Part shown: piece by piece, positions 51,863 through 58,195 of the stretch
Layout of the letters: every line of letters begins with the position of its first letter
Position numbering within the stretch: the first letter of the stretch is position 1
Virus record (IMG/VR): IMGVR_UViG_3300042291_000273
Location: 1-58,195 of that record
DNA length: 58,195 nucleotides
Reading direction: 5' to 3' (one strand)
Source of the DNA: a virus
The notes under the pieces: generated by a model
What the model saw: the letters and a program-made list of their open reading frames with translations, nothing else
Told to the model about the DNA's origin: nothing
Databases searched by the model: none
Program-made: the position numbers and the translations under genes

Positions 51863-52905
51863 TAGTGCCGGCAGTGCCGGCAACTGAGTTAGTAACTCGG
51901 TTTCCCGAGGACAAACCTAAATTTATGTTATATGATTATGCAGGCAAAAGTATGCTCTTCAGAGCGGTTGAACCTTATTTGACCAAATATAAAATACATA
52001 TAGGTGTTCTTGCCGAACACGAACAGAAGTTTAATATAAAAGATTTTATACAACATGAATTCGGAAATTTAATAAATTTAGTAATAGTACCTGACCAAAC
52101 TTCGGGACCGGCCGACACCGTTGATGCAATAATAGAACTTGCACAAATTTCCATGGCTAGTCCTATACTAGTAAAAGATTGTGATAGTTTTTTCAAGCAT
52201 GAAATAGTTGAAGGACATTATTTATGTGTCTCTACCTTTAATAAAAAATTAACGGTAAATAGTCCTGTTAATAAAAGTTATGTATCATTCAATGATACTG
52301 GATTTGTGCAAAAAATATCAGAAAAACGGGTATTATCTGATACTTATTGTACAGGGGGTTATAAGTTCCAACAGGCACATTATTTCAGAACAGCGGTGCA
52401 GGATATAAAATATTCTAATTTACAAGAAAACAATGAAATATTTATTAGTGATGTTGTACGATATATGTTGTCAGCTAATCAACCTTTTTTTATAGTAGAT
52501 ACAACTGATTATATTGATATAAGTACGATGTATGATTGGTTAGAACATAATAATAAACCTGTTGTATTCTGTGATATTGACGGAACTATTATTAAACATC
52601 AACAACGTTACGGGGTTGATAATTACGACAGTGTGCCGGTACCTCTCAATAATAATGTCGGTACTGTTTTGAAAATGCAGGATCAGGGATCTCAGATAAT
52701 CTTTACAACCTCTAGACCTGAATCTGTTAGAGATATTACACATCAGATGTTAAAGTCTCTGGGTTTTAACGACTTTCAACTATTAATGAATTTAAATGAT
52801 TCTGCGCGAATATTGATCAACGATTATAATGAGTTAAACCCATATCCAGGAGCAACTGCTATTAACATACGAAGAAATTCAGATAATTTGGGTGATTTCT
52901 TCTGA
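51853..52905 (+). CDS. Fusion: diverged sugar nucleotidyltransferase plus HAD phosphatase
   Basis: This 350-residue protein starts MEIIVPAVPATELVTRFPED, then KPKFMLYDYAGKSMLFRAVE, a nucleotidyltransferase opening in which the usual G-x-G-x-R loop is replaced by PATELVTRF. Further typical parts are DQTSGPADTVDAIIELA and PILVKDCDSFF. The C-terminal 115 residues are a HAD hydrolase: VVFCDIDGTII (D241-x-D243), IIFTTSRPE and a final ILINDYNE aspartate. It would dephosphorylate and perhaps activate a sugar phosphate. Similar transferase-phosphatase pairs occur in heptose and capsule pathways. The altered P-loop raises doubt about transferase activity. The start lies inside the preceding gene. Confidence 0.68.
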   Translation: MEIIVPAVPATELVTRFPEDKPKFMLYDYAGKSMLFRAVEPYLTKYKIHIGVLAEHEQKFNIKDFIQHEFGNLINLVIVPDQTSGPADTVDAIIELAQISMASPILVKDCDSFFKHEIVEGHYLCVSTFNKKLTVNSPVNKSYVSFNDTGFVQKISEKRVLSDTYCTGGYKFQQAHYFRTAVQDIKYSNLQENNEIFISDVVRYMLSANQPFFIVDTTDYIDISTMYDWLEHNNKPVVFCDIDGTIIKHQQRYGVDNYDSVPVPLNNNVGTVLKMQDQGSQIIFTTSRPESVRDITHQMLKSLGFNDFQLLMNLNDSARILINDYNELNPYPGATAINIRRNSDNLGDFF

Positions 52906-52941
52906 AGGCTATAGCAAATTTTTTCTTCACGAGGAATTACA

Positions 52942-53379
52942 ATGTCTAAATTAGTTAAAAAACCATGGGGCCATGAATCATGGATAGAAGATGGTACCAG
53001 AACCCCCTATGCTGTAAAAAATATATTATTCTTAGCAGGAAACCGTACTAGCTTGCAAGTACATAAGTACAAATGTGAAACTAATTGTATTATCAAAGGT
53101 ACGGGTAAATTGTATCGCAGTAAAACTATATTTGATATAGATATGTTTTTAGAAAAAGGAATGACTATAGGCCAGGTAAATGAATACGAAGAAACGTTTG
53201 AAGTGATAGAACTCTCTCCGGGAGTAACATTTACTATAACACCGGGTATTGTCCATAGAGTTGTTGCTGTTACTGATTTAGAGTTTATAGAAACCAGTAC
53301 TACTGAGTTAGATGATGTTTATAGATTACAAGACGATGCAGGAAGAACACACGGTAGGATTATAAGTGAACATGAATAA
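52942..53379 (+). CDS. Cupin, mannose-6-phosphate isomerase type II-like
   Basis: This 145-residue single cupin begins KPWGHESWIEDGTRTPYAVK, then TSLQVHKYKCETNCIIKGTG, with metal ligands Q39, H41 and E46 in the first motif and H105 in ITPGIVHRVVAV in the second. The C-terminal ETSTTELDDVYRLQDDAGR is the usual end of the phosphomannose isomerase domain of ManC/AlgA-type proteins. Expected activity is isomerisation of a sugar phosphate; here it stands alone instead of fused to a guanylyltransferase, with separate nucleotidyltransferases either side. GAGGAA lies 5 bases before ATG 52942. This gene and the preceding gap of 36 bases break the otherwise continuous overlap chain. Confidence 0.8.
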   Translation: MSKLVKKPWGHESWIEDGTRTPYAVKNILFLAGNRTSLQVHKYKCETNCIIKGTGKLYRSKTIFDIDMFLEKGMTIGQVNEYEETFEVIELSPGVTFTITPGIVHRVVAVTDLEFIETSTTELDDVYRLQDDAGRTHGRIISEHE

Positions 53380-54913
53380 CATTACTGTTATTATCCCTAC
53401 TGCTGGATTGGGATCACGATTGGGAGTTATATCTCAATTTATAAACAAAAGTTTAGTATCATATAAACATAAACCAGTGTTATCACATATTATAGAACAG
53501 TTCCCCAAAGACACTAAGTTTATTATCCCTATTGGATACAACAAACAACAAGTAAAAGACTTTTGCGAATTAACGTACAGTGATAGAAATATTGAATTTG
53601 TTGATATAGAACATTATAAACAATCTTGGACAGGCCCGGGCTACACAATAACACAGTGTTTAGATAAAATTAATAGTTCGTTCTTTTATATTCCATGTGA
53701 CACCTATTTTAATGAAAATATATTGGGTGAGTATAATGAGGATACTTACTTTGTAAAACAAGTTGATCAAAAATTGCATCAAGAATATACTACTTTTAAT
53801 GTAAAAGATGATAGGATAAAAGAGTATAAATTTAAACAAAATACTGATAGTTCTTGGTCTTCATTTACTGGAGTAATGTTTATAAAAGATTTTGATTCTT
53901 TCAAGAAAAGATTGTTAACGCGAGACAGTCCTGAAATAATTTATACTATTTTATTAAATAGCAAAGTTAAAAACTTAGATTCTTGGTTAGATTTTGGCAA
54001 CTTAAATATTTACCAAAATGAAGTTAAAAAGACCGAACATTATGATTTTACTAAAACAGATGAAGTTACATACATTGTTAATAACAAAGTAGTAAAATGT
54101 TGGAAAGATCCTGAAGTATCTATTAAAAAATATAAAAAGTATTTAACTAACCCCAATGCTTACCCTCGTAATGTTAAGCAACAAGGGCAATTTTTAGTGT
54201 ATGATTATTGCCCGGGTTCTACTTTATATGTAAAAAATGATCCAAATGTTTTTTCTGATTTCCTTGAATGGTTAGACAAAAAAGTATGGATAAAAAAACA
54301 CGCTGATATTAATTCAGATGCGCTAAACTTCTATAAAGACAAAACATTAAAAAGAATAAAAATGTTTATAGAAAAAAACAAAAATTTACCAGAAGTGACT
54401 CATGTTAATGATGTTCCGGTAAAAGACTACACACATTATATACAAAATATAAATTTTGATATGCTATGCAACGATATTATACCTTCGTATACTCACGGCG
54501 ATTTACAATTTGATAATACTATTATTACTGATACCAATGAATTTATTGTTATAGACTGGAGACATGAATTCGGTACTTCTGTTGAAGTAGGAGATTTGTA
54601 CTATGATTTGGCAAAGTTATATGGTGGATTTGTAATAGATTATAGTAAGATTAAAAACAATACTTTTGAGATAACCAAAAAAGGTACTAAAGTTTATCTA
54701 GATGTACCTCACTGTGACGATTATGAATACTATATATCCAAACTACTAGAATATATAAGAGATAAAAACTATAATGAACATAAAGTAAAGTTACTTGTTC
54801 CTATTATATTTTGGAACATGTCGCCCTTACATACTAAACCCTTTGATGAGTTTTTATGGTATTTAGGTATTCTTATGTTTTCTAAATTAGAATTAAATGA
54901 AACGATTCATTAG
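53366..54913 (+). CDS. Fusion: sugar nucleotidyltransferase plus choline/aminoglycoside-kinase-like domain
   Basis: This 515-residue protein. The N-terminal domain (1-235) is a nucleotidyltransferase with VIIPTAGLGSRLG (GLGSR at 14-18), FINKSLVSYKHKPVLSHIIE, and FFYIPCDTYFNE as the metal aspartate region. The C-terminal domain (about 240-515) is kinase-like: catalytic loop SYTHGDLQFDNTIITD (H377-G-D379...N384), then FIVIDWRHEFG with D near 398. This couples phosphorylation and NTP activation of one substrate in one chain, comparable to LicC plus LicA (choline) or a sugar-1-kinase plus uridylyltransferase. The substrate is unknown. Start: GTG 53366 sits 6 bases after AGGA, while ATG 53372 is an alternative; both overlap the cupin stop. 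Confidence 0.78.
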   Translation: MNMNNITVIIPTAGLGSRLGVISQFINKSLVSYKHKPVLSHIIEQFPKDTKFIIPIGYNKQQVKDFCELTYSDRNIEFVDIEHYKQSWTGPGYTITQCLDKINSSFFYIPCDTYFNENILGEYNEDTYFVKQVDQKLHQEYTTFNVKDDRIKEYKFKQNTDSSWSSFTGVMFIKDFDSFKKRLLTRDSPEIIYTILLNSKVKNLDSWLDFGNLNIYQNEVKKTEHYDFTKTDEVTYIVNNKVVKCWKDPEVSIKKYKKYLTNPNAYPRNVKQQGQFLVYDYCPGSTLYVKNDPNVFSDFLEWLDKKVWIKKHADINSDALNFYKDKTLKRIKMFIEKNKNLPEVTHVNDVPVKDYTHYIQNINFDMLCNDIIPSYTHGDLQFDNTIITDTNEFIVIDWRHEFGTSVEVGDLYYDLAKLYGGFVIDYSKIKNNTFEITKKGTKVYLDVPHCDDYEYYISKLLEYIRDKNYNEHKVKLLVPIIFWNMSPLHTKPFDEFLWYLGILMFSKLELNETIH

Positions 54914-55628
54914 TCTTAGCAAATATCCAAGTTCTAACGGAAAATATTTTTACACTAATTTCTTTAAGCTTTACAACATAGAAGCTGAATATGTTCCCTT
55001 ACCGGCTACTGATGAAAATTTTGAAGATCAAATAAGAGCAGCAATAGATCAGGGCGTTAGTGGTATAAGTGTAAGTATGCCATTTAAGCAGCAAGCAAGT
55101 TTGATGCTTAATTATTGTGACTCTTCGGTCAGCAACTACAACTCATGTAATACAATTGTTATTAAAGACAAAAAGCTATACGGGTATAATACCGACATTG
55201 AAGGCGTTATCCAAACATCTACTAAAATACAATCAAAGTCAGTTGCTATACTAGGCGACGGATCAATGGCTAGCATGTATAGTAAATATTTATCCAACAG
55301 AGACATCACTATAAATATGTATAGTCGCAGATTGCAAAACTGGGACGATAGACATGATAACAATGCTGAAGTAGTTATAAACTGCACCGGTATAGGAACG
55401 GTTGATGATGAAAGTCCTTTGCTTAGTTTAAAAAACAAGAAACTAGTAATAGACTTAGCAATAAAAAAGAAAGAATTATACAAACAATGTCTAAACAACG
55501 ATGTAGAATACATAAGTGGGTCAGAGTTTTACAAACATCAATTTTTAAAACAATTTATGTTATATACCGGTGTACTAGTAAACGAACTAGAATTTGACAA
55601 AATAGAAGCTGAAAAAAATGATTACTAA
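54897..55628 (+). CDS. Shikimate-dehydrogenase-like (AroE family) oxidoreductase
   Basis: This 243-residue protein has the AroE layout: substrate domain with GVSGISVSMPFKQQ (catalytic-type K64), SCNTIVIKDKKLYGYNTDIEG (D100 in the N-T-D triad), then a Rossmann domain with SVAILGDGSMASMYSKYL (G-x-G-x-x-A). Catalytic Lys and Asp match E. coli K65/D102. The shikimate-binding S-x-S near the N-terminus is not evident: the equivalent loop reads YPSSNGKYFYTNFF. The true substrate may therefore be a different hydroxylated ring or sugar-like compound. It lies between a kinase-transferase fusion and a KdsC-like phosphatase, overlapping both, so a role in making an unusual sugar building block is more likely than aromatic amino acid synthesis. 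Confidence 0.75.
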   Translation: MKRFISLSKYPSSNGKYFYTNFFKLYNIEAEYVPLPATDENFEDQIRAAIDQGVSGISVSMPFKQQASLMLNYCDSSVSNYNSCNTIVIKDKKLYGYNTDIEGVIQTSTKIQSKSVAILGDGSMASMYSKYLSNRDITINMYSRRLQNWDDRHDNNAEVVINCTGIGTVDDESPLLSLKNKKLVIDLAIKKKELYKQCLNNDVEYISGSEFYKHQFLKQFMLYTGVLVNELEFDKIEAEKNDY

Positions 55629-56097
55629 GTTAGTTTTGGATATAGACGGGGTATTAACTACCGGTCACTTAATATATAGTAAAGAAGGAAAAATATATAA
55701 AGTATTTGGTCCACATGATAGTGATGGCTTAAAGATAATTAAAAATTATATAAAAGACATACAGTTTATAACGGCTGACAAGGTTGGCTGGGATATCACC
55801 TATGCTAGAATTGTAACTGATTGGAAGTTTAGCTCAGAACAGTTGCATCTTGTTCCTGAAGGACATCGTATGGAATGGTTCATAGATAATTGTAATCTAG
55901 ATGAGACTGCGTTTATAGGTGACGGTTATCACGATGCTCCTATTCTTGAAAAAGTTAAGATAGGTATAGCACCCTCAAGTGCTAGAAAAGAAGCAAAACA
56001 AGCGGCTAAATTTATCACTGAAAGCGCGGCTGGATCTGGTGCAGTTCTTGACGCTTGTTTGTATTTAAAGGATGTTATTATTAATGAACATAAGTAA
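55618..56097 (+). CDS. KdsC-like HAD phosphatase
   Basis: This 159-residue HAD phosphatase without a cap resembles KDO-8-phosphate phosphatase. Motifs: LVLDIDGVLTTGHLIYSKEG (D8-x-D10), VFGPHDSDGLKII, FITADK (T52), and FIGDGYHDAPILEKV (G101-D102...D106). The tail SAAGSGAVLDACLYL matches the GAVRE-like C-terminus of KdsC, which reaches into a neighbouring active site. The usual motif III lysine region (Q-G-x-x-x-K) reads EGHRMEW, so the basic residue may be R84 or be missing. It would release phosphate from a sugar-acid phosphate. It overlaps the AroE-like gene by 11 bases. Confidence 0.8.
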   Translation: MITKLVLDIDGVLTTGHLIYSKEGKIYKVFGPHDSDGLKIIKNYIKDIQFITADKVGWDITYARIVTDWKFSSEQLHLVPEGHRMEWFIDNCNLDETAFIGDGYHDAPILEKVKIGIAPSSARKEAKQAAKFITESAAGSGAVLDACLYLKDVIINEHK

Positions 56098-57181
56098 ATT
56101 TAAACTAGGTCTAGGACCTATGAGTAAAGATATAGTAAATCTTTGCTTAGAATATAGTAAGATTCACGATTATCCTATCATGTTAATAGCTAGTAGAAAT
56201 CAAGTAGATTTTGATTCTGGCTATGCGTTTACTACTGAATCTTTTGTTGAGTATGTTAAACAAAATAAAAATTATGATCCTAACCGAGTATTGATTTGTA
56301 GAGATCATTGCGGACCTTACTTTAGTGATGATGATAAACGCTTAACTTTAGATTATGCAGTAAATAGATGCTTAAAAACTATAGAAACTGATATAGAGTC
56401 AGGATTTGATTTAATTCATATAGACGTAAGTAGAGTAAGTCAAGATATGCAAGAATCAGTAGCAATCAAGCTATTTGATTATGCATTGTCACTTAATCCT
56501 GATATCATGTTTGAATTTGGTAGTGAAGATAATACTAATACTGGATTAGATGAAAGTATTGCTAACTTAGACAAGCAATTAGTGTTTGTTCAAAAATATA
56601 AAAATAATTTAAAATTCTTTGTTACGCAAACCGGAAGTTTAACTAAACACACTCAAGTTGGAACATTTGATCCAATTGTGAATAAAGTAACTTCAGAAAA
56701 GATACACTCATATGGATTGATGTTCAAAGAACATAACGCTGATTATTTGTTAGAAAGCGATTTATTGTATAGAACAAAAGCAAATGTAGATGCAGTTAAT
56801 ATAGCTCCTCAATTGGGATCTATACAATCCACTGTATTATACCAACTAAGAGATCATTGTTCGGCAGAATTTGCTGTCTTTTTTATTTCAGTAATTAATA
56901 GTGATTATTGGAAAAGGTGGGTGTTATCAGAATCAGATTCTGATAATTTTACTAAATTTAGAGTTGCTGCTCATTATTGCTATAATTATAGTGAGGGTAA
57001 AAAACTTATGGCTATATTAAACGAAACTGAAGAATTTAAAAATAATCTAAGAACTGAGATTTTTTCACTGTTGAGTATATACAAAAAGGGATTAGAATCG
57101 TCATATCAAGATGAAAGAGAACAACGATTAAAAGCGAGATTGGAAGAACTTAGAAAACGAGATCCATTTATTTACCAATGA
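56084..57181 (+). CDS. GatZ/KbaZ-like class II aldolase-related protein
   Basis: This 365-residue protein resembles the GatZ/KbaZ subunit of D-tagatose-1,6-bisphosphate aldolase: YPIMLIASRNQVDFDSGYAF, TTESFVEYVKQ, VLICRDHCGPYFSDDD, FDLIHIDVSRV and FFVTQTGSLTKHTQVGTFD. The R-D-H-x-G-P and H-x-D segments correspond to metal/substrate positions of class II aldolases. In bacteria GatZ assists GatY; no GatY-like gene is visible here, so this protein may act alone, perhaps as an epimerase or aldolase on another ketose. The chosen start is ATG 56084, 11 bases after AAAGGA; an earlier ATG (56072) overlaps the Shine-Dalgarno. A charged helix closes the protein (EREQRLKARLEELRKRDP). Confidence 0.75.
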   Translation: MNISKFKLGLGPMSKDIVNLCLEYSKIHDYPIMLIASRNQVDFDSGYAFTTESFVEYVKQNKNYDPNRVLICRDHCGPYFSDDDKRLTLDYAVNRCLKTIETDIESGFDLIHIDVSRVSQDMQESVAIKLFDYALSLNPDIMFEFGSEDNTNTGLDESIANLDKQLVFVQKYKNNLKFFVTQTGSLTKHTQVGTFDPIVNKVTSEKIHSYGLMFKEHNADYLLESDLLYRTKANVDAVNIAPQLGSIQSTVLYQLRDHCSAEFAVFFISVINSDYWKRWVLSESDSDNFTKFRVAAHYCYNYSEGKKLMAILNETEEFKNNLRTEIFSLLSIYKKGLESSYQDEREQRLKARLEELRKRDPFIYQ

Positions 57182-58195
57182 TTATTTTAGGAATTAGTGC
57201 AGGGTTTCATGATGCTGCGGTTACTGTGTTACAAGACGGTAACATCGTCTTTGCCGCACACAGCGAACGATACAGTAAAATAAAAAATGATTGTTTCTTG
57301 AATCAAGAAATCATTAATGCAGCACTTGCGTTCGGCAAGCCCGATCAAATTGTTTTACACGAAAAGAACTTTTTCAAAAAGCTAAGACATATAAGGGCAG
57401 GCTCGTGGCAAGCTCTAAAAGAACCTAGTACGAAAGAATGGATTGAACAATTTTATCCTCAATTAGCAGGAATACCTATAAAAGAATATTGGCATCATGA
57501 AACACATGCGGCAGCAGGCGTGTTAACTAGTGACTTTGATGAATGTGCCATTATGGTTATAGATGCCATAGGCGAATTTGATACTGCTACGATATGGCAT
57601 TGGAAAGATAATAAGCTTACTAAAAAGCATAGCGTAAAGTACCCTAGTAGTCTTGGCTTATTCTACAGTGCTATGACACACAGAGTTGGCTTAAAGCCAA
57701 TGGAAGATGAGTACATTCTTATGGGCATGGCTGCTTATGGCTCTAAGGATGCCGCTACTTTCCTCAGCTACAAAATGTCACATGATTTCTTTAGCTACCC
57801 TGAACCTTTTCATAATCCTAGAAAAGCATTAAAAATGAAAAAGAACTTACATAGAGGTATATCAAAAGACATGTACACTGAGTATACTGATTATGATATT
57901 GCTAGAGCAGCACAAATGGAAGTAGAAAAAAGAATTATGGCTTATGCACTGTATGCTAAAGAACTTACTAATTCAAATAATTTAGTTTTCATGGGAGGTG
58001 TAGCTCTTAACTGTGTAGCAAATAGTGAATTGTTCAGATGGTATGAAAACATTCATATCATGCCAAACCCAGGTGACGCAGGTAGTTCTCTTGGTGCAGC
58101 AGCACTAGAGCATTTTAACAGAACTGGTAATAAAGTTAATTGGCAAACTCCTTACTTAGGTTATGATATTAAGGGCGAGTATCCTATACAAAAAG
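57178..58195 (+). CDS. NodU/CmcH-type O-carbamoyltransferase (3' end beyond window)
   Basis: This frame starts with ATGA overlap at 57178 and runs off the right edge; 339 residues are visible. The N-terminal ASKHA-like fold shows ILGISAGFHDAAVTVLQDGN and IVFAAHSERYSKIKNDCFLN, then the metal-binding WHHETHAAAGVL (H106, H107, H110), MVIDAIGEFDTATIWHW, the family block EYILMGMAAYGSKDAA and FMGGVALNCVANSELF. The usual C-terminal YrdC-like carbamoyl-transfer module would lie outside the window or at its edge. These enzymes carbamoylate sugar hydroxyls using carbamoyl phosphate and ATP. It follows the aldolase-like gene and belongs to the same decoration pathway. Family call is firm; the sugar acceptor is unknown. 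Confidence 0.9.
   Translation, partial: MIILGISAGFHDAAVTVLQDGNIVFAAHSERYSKIKNDCFLNQEIINAALAFGKPDQIVLHEKNFFKKLRHIRAGSWQALKEPSTKEWIEQFYPQLAGIPIKEYWHHETHAAAGVLTSDFDECAIMVIDAIGEFDTATIWHWKDNKLTKKHSVKYPSSLGLFYSAMTHRVGLKPMEDEYILMGMAAYGSKDAATFLSYKMSHDFFSYPEPFHNPRKALKMKKNLHRGISKDMYTEYTDYDIARAAQMEVEKRIMAYALYAKELTNSNNLVFMGGVALNCVANSELFRWYENIHIMPNPGDAGSSLGAAALEHFNRTGNKVNWQTPYLGYDIKGEYPIQK

Noticed and set aside
1-58195. CRISPR arrays, insertion sequences, integrase or attachment sites
   Set aside because: No regularly spaced repeats, transposase or integrase motifs or flanking direct repeats were seen.

Overview
The window is part of the genome of a tailed, contractile (T4-like) bacteriophage. The DNA is AT-rich. 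Recognisable T4 homologues are the portal gp20, baseplate hub-assembly proteins gp26 and gp51, the recombination nuclease gp46/gp47, the late sigma factor gp55, and the baseplate series gp48-like, gp53, gp27-like, gp5, gp25, gp6 and a gp7-position protein. Late promoters look like NATAAATA, as in marine T4-like phages (cyanophages, pelagiphages) rather than strict TATAAATA. A marine T4-like myovirus is the best guess. No photosynthesis gene is visible here, so the host cannot be named from this window.

Layout. 1-4261 (minus): the portal gene, cut by the window edge, and upstream of it a 1080-residue tape-measure-like protein that carries a complete T4-type lysozyme domain. 4347-5404 (plus): gp26-like and gp51-like assembly factors, overlapping by ATGA. 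5405-5901: no protein gene, but about 480 bases packed with hairpins and visibly richer in G+C than its surroundings, read here as a structured RNA on the minus strand. 5902-10521 (minus): a PD-(D/E)XK nuclease, gp46, gp47 and an N-terminally extended gp55, behind a good sigma70-type promoter. 10652-43356 (plus): baseplate and tail fibres, including one uninterrupted gene of 18.8 kb (6265 residues). 43353-58195 (plus, cut by the window edge): a tightly overlapping series of sugar and glycan genes.

How it fits together. Early or middle transcription from the host-type promoter would supply gp55 and the recombination nuclease. gp55 would then direct late transcription from the NATAAATA / CTAAATA boxes in front of the structural genes. 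At two places (gp6, and the 102-residue gene at 43048) an inverted repeat is arranged so that read-through RNA can hide the start region while RNA started at the late box cannot. This is the arrangement known for T4 genes e, soc and 49. In the baseplate, the lysozyme activity that T4 carries on gp5 has apparently moved to the tape measure: gp5 here has OB-fold and beta-helix-like parts but no lysozyme.

The last 15 kb encodes glycosyltransferase-like proteins, a sulfotransferase, a twitch-domain radical SAM enzyme, an SGNH hydrolase/acyltransferase, sugar nucleotidyltransferases fused to a HAD phosphatase or a choline/aminoglycoside-kinase-like domain, a mannose-phosphate-isomerase-type cupin, a shikimate-dehydrogenase-like enzyme, a KdsC-like phosphatase, a GatZ/KbaZ-like aldolase and a NodU/CmcH carbamoyltransferase. 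Together they look like a near self-contained route for making, activating and decorating an unusual sugar. Its position directly behind the tail-fibre genes suggests it acts on the virion fibres or on the host surface during late infection. The exact product cannot be read from sequence alone.
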